Positions 39,578 to 48,634 of a stretch of DNA of 64,000 bases are shown here, piece by piece (the stretch's first letter is position 1; each line of letters begins with the position of its first letter). Location: NCBI GenBank assembly GCA_963727635.1, contig CAVSHP010000015.1:1-64000 (forward strand), given 5' to 3'. The position numbers were made by a program, and so were the translations under genes. The notes below the pieces were generated by a model. It was not told the DNA's origin. It was given only the letters and a program-made list of their open reading frames with translations, and ran no database searches. The stretch is from SZUA-36 sp963727635. Lineage in GTDB: Bacteria > Pseudomonadota > Gammaproteobacteria > Xanthomonadales > SZUA-36.

Positions 39578-42076
39578 TCATTTTGGAACCCGTCTGATTG
39601 CGGAATAAATATCGAGATAGCGTTTGGCCAGGCTCTTCCAGTCCATTCCGCTGGTGAATTCCAGGGCCGCAGAGGACAGTTGATCCCGCAGTTCTTTTGA
39701 CCCGGCCAGTTCCAGGATACTGTTGGTCATGCTCTGCCAATCATTGCAGATAAATGCCTCCCGGCCATTGACGGCAGGGATGCCCTCGATTCCTTTCGAG
39801 GTGCTGACAACGGGTAGTCCTGCAGCAAAACAATCGATAATTTTCATCCGTGTGCCGCCACCCTCGCGTAGCGGAATAACCGCCAGGTCACAGGCTTTAA
39901 GCCACGGACCCACTTCGTCAACGCTGCCGGTGAAATGAATGTTGGGATCAATGCTTTCGAGCGGCGGGTTTCGTCCTATGGCGATGACGTGGAACGAAAA
40001 ACGGCTGCTGTGTAGGTTCGGCAACAGAATCTCGGCAAACACCTGCAAGGCGTCACGGTTCGGCGGGTAGGAAAACGTACCGTGGAAGGCGAGTAAAACC
40101 GCGTTATCCGGCAGACCGAACATTTTCTTCAGTGAGTCCTGTGCCGGCAGATTGAACGGTTCGGGGTTGAATCCATGCGGAATGGTATTGAGCAATTCGG
40201 GTTTTACACCATCCTTGAGCAATTGCTGGCGGTCGTTGTCCGAAACGCAAATAACGGCATCTGAGCGGTTGCAAAGATCGATTTCAATGGCCCTTAAGTT
40301 GCGGAATTGTTGCTCGGAAAGCTCGGCTACCTGCGCCTTGAGGCGGGCATATTCAACATTGTGCTCGACCAGCACGACCGCCGCGTTGAGGATTTCACGG
40401 GCATCTATGCAGGTTTTAGCATAGGCTGGAAATTCGGCCTGGAGAATGCCAACGTCGAGCTTTCTGGCCGCGTAGAGGCAATGCCAGAAAAAACTGCCAT
40501 CGGTGAGCGGAAGGTAAAGAAAACTGTTGCTCTCGGGCAATTCCTTACTGAAGTGGAGCAGACGGGCCAGCGGACGTGGCAGGCTCAAAAAACGCAGCCA
40601 GAACGGCAGGGTGCAGCGCTGCTTCTGACCGTTTTCGAACAACCACCAGTATCTCCGGTCATCGCTGACGATACCGACTCTGCGGCCATGCAGCGAGAGT
40701 CCCCGTGCTGTTTCAACAATTTTGACCGCCGCCCCGTGATCAGCGGGGAACAGGTCGCTGCGCGTCACGATCAGGATGTCATCACCGCTACCGGTCGTCT
40801 TGCCGGCGCTAAACAGCCGGCTGAGGAGGACGCGCCTGATCAGCCGCAGCTGTCGTCTGAGCCGTTCCGGCAAGGGTGGTTTTCCCAGAACTGCCGGTGC
40901 GGCCGGCCCTCGCAGCACGGGCAATTCAGGGGCTTTTGCAGGCTTCTCAAGCCATTCCAGTAATGGCCTGACCGTTTTGTCGGGGTTCAGCACCTCTTCA
41001 ACAAGACGTAGCGCATTTTCAGAACGGGCTTGCCATTCCCGCGGTTGCTGCATGATCCCGCGTAACAGCCCGGCAATTTCATCCGGCCCGTTGACGGTCC
41101 AGCCGGCTTCATATTGCCTGACCAGCCTGGCTATTGGCAGGTAGTCATTACAAATTAAAGGCAAGCCATGACGCAGAAACTCCAGCGAACGGAATGACTG
41201 GCTATAGGTTCTCTCGATATTGATCTGCGCCACCTCAAGACCGATGTGGGCGGATTCCAGCAGGAAACGGCTGAAGCGGGAGTAGGGCGCCAGACCCTGG
41301 GTGTCGTATTCATCACTGTTCGAGACAACAGCGCCATCTTTATCACCGGCAGCGGGCTCCGCTCCGGGCCTGTCGTTCTGCGGGACTTTTTCCTGCCAGC
41401 GGTACGGCCCGCCGAAAAGCACGAGACGCGGTGCACTGAATTCCGCATCGCTCTGCATGTTTTGAATGGCTTTCCAATAATCGTCGGAATTACGCCAGGG
41501 CCAGTGGACACCACCGCTCACCAGTGTCCAGCCCTTGACGACGGGGTCAGATTCCGGCCTGCCCGCGGGTTCTGCCGACAGGGGTACGACCAGCACCGGG
41601 TTACAAGTGCGCAGGTCAAAACCCGACTGCAGCAGCGTAAACCACAGCAGGTCGCGTTGCGACTGGTTGCCGGTCAGCAGCACGTCGCACTTGGGCAGGT
41701 TGGCCTGCAAGCGGTTTAACTCGGTTCTGACCCGCCCGGGGTGTTCATACAGTAATTCCAGTGGCCGGGGAGCGACAAAATCCAGGATGACCGGCTGCGG
41801 CAGGTCGAACGGCAGCAATTCGAGCAACTCCCAAAATGCGACCAGGATGGCGTCCGGTTGCTGCCTGACTATGGCGGCTTTCAGTTCATCCCGGCTGCGG
41901 AAGGCATCCGCATGCCTGCCATCCTTGCCGTCCTTGAAACTTTCCAGCCAGGTTTGTGTGATCGTATGTCCCGCGCGGCGTAAGGCGCCTGCGAGTTGTG
42001 CGGTGCGTATGGCATTGCCGGTTGCAATCGCGTCGGCGCTTAACGGGGGTTCCTGGGTGATCAATAGAATGTGCAT
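39578..42076 (-). CDS. Two-domain GT4-type glycosyltransferase
   Basis: An intact 832-residue protein with two glycosyltransferase domains. The first begins MHILLITQEPPLSADA with GNAIRTAQLAGALRRAGH, typical of the GT4 acceptor fold, and has RSLEFLRHGLPLICNDYLP late. The second starts near residue 430 with ILIVTRSDLFPADHG and has VVLVEHNVEYARLKAQ, LLAFHGTFSYPPNRDAL and VIPLREGGGTRMKIID, the donor-site segment. A two-domain enzyme may polymerise or add two different sugars. It lies 72 bases upstream of the candidate ceramide synthase in the same direction. It could glycosylate a lipid or take part in surface polysaccharide synthesis; specificity is not visible. Confidence 0.82.
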   Translation of the reverse strand: MHILLITQEPPLSADAIATGNAIRTAQLAGALRRAGHTITQTWLESFKDGKDGRHADAFRSRDELKAAIVRQQPDAILVAFWELLELLPFDLPQPVILDFVAPRPLELLYEHPGRVRTELNRLQANLPKCDVLLTGNQSQRDLLWFTLLQSGFDLRTCNPVLVVPLSAEPAGRPESDPVVKGWTLVSGGVHWPWRNSDDYWKAIQNMQSDAEFSAPRLVLFGGPYRWQEKVPQNDRPGAEPAAGDKDGAVVSNSDEYDTQGLAPYSRFSRFLLESAHIGLEVAQINIERTYSQSFRSLEFLRHGLPLICNDYLPIARLVRQYEAGWTVNGPDEIAGLLRGIMQQPREWQARSENALRLVEEVLNPDKTVRPLLEWLEKPAKAPELPVLRGPAAPAVLGKPPLPERLRRQLRLIRRVLLSRLFSAGKTTGSGDDILIVTRSDLFPADHGAAVKIVETARGLSLHGRRVGIVSDDRRYWWLFENGQKQRCTLPFWLRFLSLPRPLARLLHFSKELPESNSFLYLPLTDGSFFWHCLYAARKLDVGILQAEFPAYAKTCIDAREILNAAVVLVEHNVEYARLKAQVAELSEQQFRNLRAIEIDLCNRSDAVICVSDNDRQQLLKDGVKPELLNTIPHGFNPEPFNLPAQDSLKKMFGLPDNAVLLAFHGTFSYPPNRDALQVFAEILLPNLHSSRFSFHVIAIGRNPPLESIDPNIHFTGSVDEVGPWLKACDLAVIPLREGGGTRMKIIDCFAAGLPVVSTSKGIEGIPAVNGREAFICNDWQSMTNSILELAGSKELRDQLSSAALEFTSGMDWKSLAKRYLDIYSAIRRVPK

Positions 42077-42150
42077 ATTGTAAAGAGGTCCCGGCGCCGG
42101 TCAGCCATTAACTACGATGCAGTACATGATGCAGTACACACTGCAGAACA

Positions 42151-43557
42151 CTAGTGTGCAATCAGCATATAACTGGCGAGTCCGACGAAGGCCAAAATGC
42201 CAACGACATCCGTCACCGTGGTCAGTACCACGCCGCCCGCCAGCGCGGGATCAATTGACATACGTCTCAATATGACGGGAATCAGCGCGCCTGCCAGGGC
42301 GCCCGCGACCAGGTTCGTGATGATGGCAAAGGCCATCACCAGGCCCAGTCCAAGACTGCCGTACCATAAATAGGCGATGGCGGCGATGATGATGGAAAAC
42401 AGGATGCCGTTGAGCATGCCCACGGCCAGTTCCTTGCGCAAAATTGCCATGGAATTGCGTGCGCTGACCTGTCCGGTCGCCATACCCCTTATCATCAGTG
42501 TCAGTGTTTGGGTGCCGGCTATGCCACCCATGCTCATTACCACGGGGAAAAGCACGGCCAGTGCGACCAGCTTATCGAGTGTCGGCTGGAATGCATACAG
42601 CACCACCGCCGCCAGCAGGGTGGTGATCAGGTTAACACCCAGCCAGACCCAGCGTCTGCGCGCGGAGTGCAAGACCGGCGCGAACATATCCTCTTCTTCA
42701 TCGAGACCCGCCGCGGTCAGCACCATGTGTTCGCCTTCTTCACGGATGACGTCAACGACGTCATCGATGGTGATCCGGCCCAGCAAATATCCGTTTTGAT
42801 CAATGACCGGCGCGGAAACCAGATCATCGTGTTCGAATTCAATGGCGACCTCGCGGGCGGACATGTCGACCGGCAGTGCCGGTGTCGTCGTATCGAATAA
42901 TTCACTCACCAGGCTCGCTGGATCTTTTGTCAATACCGCCGCAAGTTGGAGTCTTCCGAGGTACTTTCCCTGCCGGTCAACGACAAATAACTGGTCAAAG
43001 ACTTTTGGCAATTCACCCCTTAGTCGCACGTAACGTAAAACCACGTCAAGCGTGACATCCGCTCGTACCGTGACGACATTGGGATTCATCAAACCGCCGG
43101 CGGAGTCCTCCGGATAGGACATGACCTGGGCCAGTCTTTCCCGGTCCTGCTTGTCCATGGCGCGCAGGACTTCGGTGATAACGGCGTCCGGCAGGTCATT
43201 CAGAATGTCTGCGAGGTCGTCGATGTCCAGGTCGCCTACGGCCTGGATCAGATCATCGGGCGAGGTATCGCGAATCAGCCCTGCACGTACTTCATCGTTG
43301 ACTTCGAGCAGCACATCGGCATCGAGATCGACTTTGACGAGATTCCAGACAAGCTGGCGCCTGGACTGTGGCAACGACTCCAGCAGATCGCCGATCTCGG
43401 CGCCGTTGAGACTGTTGAGCAGCTTTCTAACCTGTGACTGAACACCACTGTCCAGCGCCTCGGACAATCGATCCAGATGACGGGCTGTTTTTTCTTCGTG
43501 CTGATTTTCCCGCATCGCTTTCGTCAACCTATAAAGAGATTTATGAAAAACCGCCAA
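42151..43557 (-). CDS. mgtE: Magnesium transporter MgtE
   Basis: Mg2+ channel of up to 468 residues. The cytosolic N domain (LLNSLNGAEIGDLLESLPQ, helical repeats) is followed by two CBS domains (VVTVRADVTLDVVLRYV; LPVDMSAREVAIEFEHDDL, GRITIDDVVDVI). The C-terminal five-helix membrane domain carries MSMGGIAGTQTLTLMIRG, the pore signature. The N and CBS domains sense intracellular Mg2+ and close the pore. The likely start is ATG at 43515 (MRENQHEEKTARH); the frame is open to 43557. It sits where the gene for NPr is found in many relatives (after rapZ). No Mg2+ riboswitch is evident before it. Confidence 0.93.
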   Translation of the reverse strand: MAVFHKSLYRLTKAMRENQHEEKTARHLDRLSEALDSGVQSQVRKLLNSLNGAEIGDLLESLPQSRRQLVWNLVKVDLDADVLLEVNDEVRAGLIRDTSPDDLIQAVGDLDIDDLADILNDLPDAVITEVLRAMDKQDRERLAQVMSYPEDSAGGLMNPNVVTVRADVTLDVVLRYVRLRGELPKVFDQLFVVDRQGKYLGRLQLAAVLTKDPASLVSELFDTTTPALPVDMSAREVAIEFEHDDLVSAPVIDQNGYLLGRITIDDVVDVIREEGEHMVLTAAGLDEEEDMFAPVLHSARRRWVWLGVNLITTLLAAVVLYAFQPTLDKLVALAVLFPVVMSMGGIAGTQTLTLMIRGMATGQVSARNSMAILRKELAVGMLNGILFSIIIAAIAYLWYGSLGLGLVMAFAIITNLVAGALAGALIPVILRRMSIDPALAGGVVLTTVTDVVGILAFVGLASYMLIAH

Positions 43558-43659
43558 TGATGGGTTTGCCGGCTATGATCGCCGTATATTGTAACAAGGA
43601 GTCCGAATTCAGGGGGATATTGCATCACGGGTTTTTGCAGCTTCTCAAGCAGCGCACCG

Positions 43660-44559
43660 TTATTCTTTCTTTATCTTCCCGGCTATTTTCCAGGAGGGCT
43701 TTTCACGGTGATGCACCAGCACGTTGGGGTGTTTTTCAGCCAACGACTTTGCCAGCTTCTCGGCCAGGTAGACCGAACGGTGTTTGCCGCCGGTGCAACC
43801 GATACAGATGGTCATGTAACTGCGCTGCGCATCCTGGAACAAGGGTAACCAGGTGTTCATGAAATCCTCGATATCCCGCGCCATGTTTTTGACCTGCTCA
43901 TGGCTCTCAAGCCATGCGCTGACGGCTTTGTCCCTGCCGGTGAGCGACCTGAGTTCTTCCTGCCAGTGGGGGTTGGGGAGAACACGCGCGTCAAAGATAA
44001 AATCGGCGTCCTGCGGAACACCCTGTTTGTAGGCAAAGGACTGCAGCACGATGCTCATGTCACTGGAACGGCGGTCAACAAAATTCCAGACCTGGCGGCG
44101 TAACTGGTGAATATTGGTGTGGCTGCTGTCGATCACCAGGTCCGAGCCACGGCGCAGGGGTTTCAACAGCCGCGTTTCGTTTTCGATGGCATCGGTCAAA
44201 ACCTTGTCGCTGCCGGTGAGGGGATGACGCCGTCGCGTCTCGCTGAATCGTTTTAACAGAACCGGCTTTTCCGCGGTTATAAACAGTAACCTGCAGTTAA
44301 AACCGGATTTCCTCAGCGAGTGCATCCAGTCAATCACGACCTTGAGGTCGGACTCCCGTGAACGCGCATCGATGCCAAGGGCGACTTTCTTATAGAGTTC
44401 CGGATTGGCGGATAACTGCGGTCCAAAATCTGGCAGCATGGCCCCGGGCAGATTATCAATACAGTAATAACCGAGGTCTTCAAGCGCGTTCAATGCGGTC
44501 GACTTGCCGCCGCCTGATATTCCACTGACAATGATGATGTCCTGCGCTAGCCCGGACAT
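43660..44559 (-). CDS. rapZ: RNase adapter protein RapZ
   Basis: ATP/GTP-binding protein of 299 residues that in enterobacteria binds GlmZ sRNA and delivers it to RNase E. Walker A is VSGISGGGKSTALN and the C-terminal RNA-binding and ligand-sensing domain has CTGGKHRSVYLAEKL. LMLPD-type sequence (GAMLPDFGPQL) and VIDSSHTNIHQLRRQ are family segments. The start is ATG 44559 (MSGLAQDIIIVSG). This codon lies inside the terminal inverted repeat of a 145-bp element that now separates the gene from ptsN. No good Shine-Dalgarno precedes it, so the insertion may have changed expression. The frame is open to 44613, but the added residues lie in the element. Confidence 0.92.
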   Translation of the reverse strand: MSGLAQDIIIVSGISGGGKSTALNALEDLGYYCIDNLPGAMLPDFGPQLSANPELYKKVALGIDARSRESDLKVVIDWMHSLRKSGFNCRLLFITAEKPVLLKRFSETRRRHPLTGSDKVLTDAIENETRLLKPLRRGSDLVIDSSHTNIHQLRRQVWNFVDRRSSDMSIVLQSFAYKQGVPQDADFIFDARVLPNPHWQEELRSLTGRDKAVSAWLESHEQVKNMARDIEDFMNTWLPLFQDAQRSYMTICIGCTGGKHRSVYLAEKLAKSLAEKHPNVLVHHREKPSWKIAGKIKKE

Positions 44560-44691
44560 TGCACCAGTATCCCGGATGCTGACTCGGTGACACACCGTAC
44601 TTCTTGATCGCACCCGAAAAACTCCATGTCACCCTTATGTTTCAATATCATGAGAAAGAGGTCAGGTCGACTGGTGCAATGTTCGGGCTAG
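44547..44691. mobile_element. 145-bp MITE-like element at the rapZ start
   Basis: The inverted ends at 44547-44567 and 44671-44691 match at 20 of 21 positions (CTAGCCCGGACATTGCACCA at the left). They share CCCGAACATTGCACCAG with the element at 26404-26563, while the centre is unrelated. The left end contains the rapZ ATG and the first codons (CAT at 44557-44559). It occupies most of the 149 bases between ptsN and rapZ. Confidence 0.78.
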
Positions 44692-44708
44692 TTATCCATG
44701 CGGGTCTT

Positions 44709-45164
44709 TCAAGCGTGTGAACTTGAAAGCAATTGCCAGATTTCATTCGCGTCTGCCGCTTTACGCAGCTGATCGAGCAATTCCGGGTCACTGAAGCGTT
44801 CAACGATACCGGCAAGCAACTTCTCATGATCTCCGGTGCATTCCTTTGGAACGGTCAGCGCAAAAACCAGGTCGACGGGTAATCCATCTTCGGCATCATA
44901 AGCCAGCGGTTTTGACAGTCGCAGGAACAGCCCCTCCACGTCATTGGTGCCATTGATGCGCCCACGTGGCACGGCGACGCCGTTCCCCAGGGTCGTACTG
45001 CCAAGATGTTCCCTGGCGCATATGCTTTCAAAAATTTCCCGGGAATTGAGATCCGGGTTTTTTCTGGCCATCGTAGTGCTGATAAATTCGAGTAAACGTT
45101 TTTTGCTGCTTATCTTAACGTCCGCAATGATACGGGCAGGACTAAGCAGATCACTTTCCAGCAT
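44709..45164 (-). CDS. ptsN: Nitrogen-PTS EIIA protein PtsN, active-site His replaced
   Basis: EIIA-Ntr of 151 residues, last member of the nitrogen phosphotransferase relay. SKKRLLEFISTTMARK, LGSTTLGNGVAVPRGRI and GLPVDLVFALTVP define the fold. In E. coli the phosphorylated residue is His73 within GIAIPHGKL. Here the aligned position, residue 67, is Arg (codon CGT at 44966-44964), so the protein as written cannot be phosphorylated in the usual way. One base (CGT for CAT) separates the two, so a sequencing substitution is possible, although the local errors elsewhere are indels. It lies in the usual hpf-ptsN-rapZ order. The frame is intact. Confidence 0.9.
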   Translation of the reverse strand: MLESDLLSPARIIADVKISSKKRLLEFISTTMARKNPDLNSREIFESICAREHLGSTTLGNGVAVPRGRINGTNDVEGLFLRLSKPLAYDAEDGLPVDLVFALTVPKECTGDHEKLLAGIVERFSDPELLDQLRKAADANEIWQLLSSSHA

Positions 45165-45206
45165 GGTAGTTCTTCTATTTCAGTTTGTAAGGTTAATGTC
45201 GGTAGT

Positions 45207-45536
45207 TTAGTGACCACCCTCCGAACTCACCGGTTCGTGCCTGACGTGTTCGTGGTTGGTGGTACGGTCCTTACGCCGGCGTATCTGGCGGTCCAGTTTG
45301 TCAACCAGGCCATCGATTGATGCATACATATCAGTGGCTGTTACGGTGGCAAAAACCGTACGCCCGCCGACGTTGACGGTGGCCTCTGCCAGCTGCTGCA
45401 ATTTTTCGACGTTTAAAATGACGCGTATTGATATCACCTGATCAGAGTGGCGCATGATTTTCTGCATTTTTTCGGTGACATAAGCACGAAGAGCCGGAGT
45501 AACATCAACATGGTGGCCGGTAATATCGATTTGCAT
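45207..45536 (-). CDS. hpf: Ribosome hibernation-promoting factor, short form
   Basis: A 109-residue cytoplasmic protein (MQIDITGHHVDVTPALRAYV). It has the beta-alpha-beta-beta-beta-alpha fold segments, with KIMRHSDQVISIRVIL and the basic helix LVDKLDRQIRRRKDR that binds 16S rRNA. The short length, without the dimerisation domain, fits gammaproteobacterial HPF, which makes 100S ribosomes together with RMF. AAGGAG lies 8 bases before ATG 45536, which decides the start. The gene is downstream of rpoN and 42 bases before ptsN, a conserved order. The 245 bases between it and rpoN probably contain its promoter; I cannot point to clear hexamers. Confidence 0.93.
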   Translation of the reverse strand: MQIDITGHHVDVTPALRAYVTEKMQKIMRHSDQVISIRVILNVEKLQQLAEATVNVGGRTVFATVTATDMYASIDGLVDKLDRQIRRRKDRTTNHEHVRHEPVSSEGGH

Positions 45537-45781
45537 CAACGATCTCCTTTTTTAGTTTGTTCCCTACTGATTAATGTAAGGCCGGACAGGCGCACATCAA
45601 TGGATGATGGGCCTGTATTCAATAAATCTGACATTTTTGGGGCATAAATGATTCAATTATCACCAGCCAGAATTTTCGGCCGGTCGTACTTACAGTCTAT
45701 ACGTCAGGTGTCCAATTTTCTATTCTTTCCGCACCCGGTGTTCTGTCAGCCAATAACGTCATTGAATGCGTGGAACACCCC

Positions 45782-47239
45782 CTAGTAGTCATCCGTTCGA
45801 CGATTAACCCGACGACGTTCGGAAGACGATCCAATGCCCAGCGATTCACGGTACTTGGCAACCGTTCGCCGGGCCGCACAAATGCCGGCCTGACGCAGGA
45901 GTTGCGAAATCTCCTGGTCGCTCAATGGCTGGTGCGAAGGTTCACTTTCGATCAGCATCTGGATCCTGGCCTTGGTGGCAGTTGCGCTGACTATCCCGCC
46001 ATTGAGGGTGCGCACGTGGCTGGAGAAGAAATACTTGAGCTCGAAAATACCCCTGGGTGTCAGCATGTATTTACGTGTTGTGGCCCTTGATACAGTTGAT
46101 TCGTGAACCCCGACCTGGTCTGCAACATCCTTGAGTATGAGTGGCCGCATCGCTATCTCGCCCTCTTCCAGAAAACCGCTTTGGGTGTCGACGATAGACT
46201 GGGAGACCTTCAGCAGGGTGCGGTTGCGTAATTCGAGACTGGATAGCAGCCAGCGTGCCTCCTGCAGGCGTCCGCGCAGATATTCGGCGTCCTTGCCACC
46301 GGATTTCCGCAACAGGTTGATGTAGAACTTGTTCAGCCGCAAGCTGGGATTGCTCTCGGGGCTCAGCGTCGTCACCCATGTATCGCCATCCCGGCGTACA
46401 AAGACATCGGGCACCAGGTACTCGTCCCGGCGGTTGTCAAAACGTGAACCCGGGCGTGGCTCCAGCCCGCGGATCAACTCCAGTGCCTGCTTCAGGCTTT
46501 CGGACGACGCCCCGGTTTCGCGCAGCATCTCCTCGTAGGCGTTGCTTGCAACCAGCTTGAGATAATCCCGGGCGAGACGAAGCGCCAGTTCTACCCCGGC
46601 TGTGCCTGCCGGCTGGGCTTTCAGTTGGACCCGGATACACTCCCCGGGGTCGCGACTGGCGACACCGACCGGTTCCAGCCGTTGTACGCGGTGTAAAACG
46701 GCGAGAATTTCATCGTCTTCAACCCTGACCTCCGGCAACAGGCTTGCGCGTATAGCGGGGATGTCATCGGACAGGAAGCCGTCGTCATCGAGCGCATAGA
46801 CAATGGCGTTTGCGATCGCCGCGTCAGTCTCACTGAAGTGGGCAAGACGAATCTGGGACAGCAAATGTTCACGCAATGTGCCGGAACTGGTGTCTTCGAA
46901 CTGCCGGTCTGAAAAGTCGTCGGTCCAGGCGCCGGTATCGCCCCACTGTTCCTGCTCAGTTTGCCAGTTCAGGTCATCGTAATCTTCGGGCGCGTAGTCC
47001 TTTTCACCGCTGGCGTCACGGTTTTCGGTGGTTTCAGATTCGCGCGCGGATTCTTTGCCGGCCTTGGCCAGCGGTTCTGAAAACTCTTCCTGTTCCAGTA
47101 AAGGATTGGCGTCGACCACCTCCTGGATGTAGTCGCGCAATTCGATGCGGGTCAGTTGCAGCAGGCGGATGGCCTGTTGCAGTTGTGGCGCCATCGCCAG
47201 CTTCTGCGTGAGTCTGAGTTGTAATGACGGGTTTACCAT
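45782..47239 (-). CDS. rpoN: RNA polymerase sigma-54 factor
   Basis: Sigma factor of 485 residues for activator-dependent promoters. The N-terminal glutamine-rich region I is LRLTQKLAMAPQLQQAIRLL. An acidic region II follows, then the core-binding domain. The helix-turn-helix is DVADQVGVHESTVSRAT, and the C-terminal RpoN box is ARRTVAKYRESLGI, which contacts the -24 element. The length and all parts are normal and the frame is intact. It follows lptB by 28 bases in the same direction, the standard gammaproteobacterial order, so some transcription may come from the lpt genes. Confidence 0.96.
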   Translation of the reverse strand: MVNPSLQLRLTQKLAMAPQLQQAIRLLQLTRIELRDYIQEVVDANPLLEQEEFSEPLAKAGKESARESETTENRDASGEKDYAPEDYDDLNWQTEQEQWGDTGAWTDDFSDRQFEDTSSGTLREHLLSQIRLAHFSETDAAIANAIVYALDDDGFLSDDIPAIRASLLPEVRVEDDEILAVLHRVQRLEPVGVASRDPGECIRVQLKAQPAGTAGVELALRLARDYLKLVASNAYEEMLRETGASSESLKQALELIRGLEPRPGSRFDNRRDEYLVPDVFVRRDGDTWVTTLSPESNPSLRLNKFYINLLRKSGGKDAEYLRGRLQEARWLLSSLELRNRTLLKVSQSIVDTQSGFLEEGEIAMRPLILKDVADQVGVHESTVSRATTRKYMLTPRGIFELKYFFSSHVRTLNGGIVSATATKARIQMLIESEPSHQPLSDQEISQLLRQAGICAARRTVAKYRESLGIGSSSERRRVNRRTDDY

Positions 47240-47267
47240 GTATGCGTCTTAGTGGGCCATGTGATAA

Positions 47268-47988
47268 TCAGAGCCGGAATTCGTTACCCAGATAGACCGC
47301 TCGCACCTGTTCATTGGCCAACAGGGACTCCGCGTTGCCCTGGGCCAGCACCTGTCCTTCATTGAGGATGTAGGCGTGGTGGCAGATGCCGAGCATCTCC
47401 CGGACATTGTGGTCGGTAATCAGGACACCGATATTCTGATCGGTCAGTTGATTGATGATGCTCTGGATCTCCCGGACTGAAATCGGGTCAATGCCGGCAA
47501 ACGGTTCGTCGAGCAGGATAAACCTCGGTCTGGCGGCCAGTGCCCGCGCAATTTCCACCCTGCGCCGTTCGCCGCCTGAGAGTACCTGGCCCATCTGGCT
47601 GGCGAGGTGGGCAACACCGAGCTCCTCCATCAAGGTCTGCAAGTATTTCCTTGCGTTGATCCAGGTCCAGTTCGCGGCGTAATTCGAGGATGGCCATGAT
47701 GTTGTCCCGCACCGAAAGTTTGCGGAATACGGAGGCTTCCTGGGGCAGGTAGCCAACACCCAGGCTGGAGCGGACATTCACCGGCTTGTGCGTGATATCC
47801 ACGCCATCGACCGTGATACTGCCCTTGTCAGTCGGTATCAGGCCGACGATCATGTAGAAACAGGTGGTTTTACCCGCACCGTTGGGGCCAAGCAAACCCA
47901 CGACCTGACCCGGCTCCACTTCTATGTTTACGCCACGCACAACTTCTTTTTTACGGTAGGTTTTGTGCAGGTTCGTGGCTTTGAGCAT
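47268..47988 (-). CDS. lptB: LPS-export ATPase LptB (one frameshift)
   Basis: ABC ATPase of about 240 residues that powers LPS extraction with LptF and LptG. Walker A is GPNGAGKTTCFYM, the Q-loop is in GYLPQEASVF, the signature is LSGGERRRVEIARAL, and Walker B is FILLDEPFAGIDP with the H-loop in LITDHNVRE. A one-base shift near 47655 splits it between DLDQRKEIL and KYLQTLMEELGV. The start is ATG 47988, one base after the lptA stop; the frame is open upstream but only into lptA. It belongs to the kdsD-kdsC-lptC-lptA-lptB-rpoN block. Confidence 0.93.
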
Positions 47989-47989
47989 A

Positions 47990-48634
47990 TCAGTTACCGT
48001 CCTTGCCGGAATCGGGCTTAGCGGATGCCGGCAGGTCCGGCGCGGATGCAGGTTCCCCGGCGCCCTTATCGTCTTTCTTGTCCTTATCGTCTTTCTTGCC
48101 CTTCTTGTCACTTTCGCTGTTGATCACCGCCGGGTCAAGCAGGATATGAATTCTGCCATTGCCGTTCTCATCGCTGCTACCCTGGAAGTGTTGCACGTTC
48201 AGGTCATAAGTCAGTAACTCGCCGCTGATCTGGTATTGTGGATGCTTGACGTCGGCATTGCCCGCCAGTGTAACCAGTCCGCTGGCAACCTGGTAGTCGA
48301 TGGTGTTGGCGGTGGCCTGAACCAGCCCCTGTTCCTCGATCTCCTGTTCAAGAAATGCGGGCTGGCCGCGAAAGGTGACCGAACTCACTTTCCCATCGAT
48401 TTTCTTGACTTCCGCTTCATCGGCCGTAATACGCAAGGTGCCCTGGTGTATATCGACGTTACCCCGCAGGGTGGTCACACCATCCCCCAGTGTTCCATCA
48501 GTGGAATTGGCGCTGACCTCCAGGGATTTCTGCCGGTCAGACTCCAACGCCATTAGCGGCATGCTCAGGCAAAACAGGATCAGGTACAGGGCAACACGTG
48601 CCCGCCGGGTAGGTAAACGGTTAATTGACAGCAT
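47990..48634 (-). CDS. lptA: LPS transport bridge protein LptA
   Basis: Periplasmic beta-jellyroll protein of 214 residues. The N-terminal signal (VALYLILFCLSMPLMA) precedes SLEVSANSTDGTLGDGVTTL and VDIHQGTLRITADEAEV, the standard OstA signature, and TANTIDYQVASGLVTLAG. The last ~45 residues are an unusual low-complexity tail rich in Lys and Asp (ESDKKGKKDDKDKKDDKG) and Ala/Pro. LptA molecules line up between LptC and LptD; a charged tail could affect oligomerisation. Its start overlaps the lptC end by 14 bases and its stop is one base from lptB. Confidence 0.92.
   Translation of the reverse strand: MLSINRLPTRRARVALYLILFCLSMPLMALESDRQKSLEVSANSTDGTLGDGVTTLRGNVDIHQGTLRITADEAEVKKIDGKVSSVTFRGQPAFLEQEIEEQGLVQATANTIDYQVASGLVTLAGNADVKHPQYQISGELLTYDLNVQHFQGSSDENGNGRIHILLDPAVINSESDKKGKKDDKDKKDDKGAGEPASAPDLPASAKPDSGKDGN

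Noticed and set aside
43558..43660. A magnesium-responsive riboswitch before mgtE
   Set aside because: The spacer to rapZ is only about 100 bases and shows no M-box-like conserved core.
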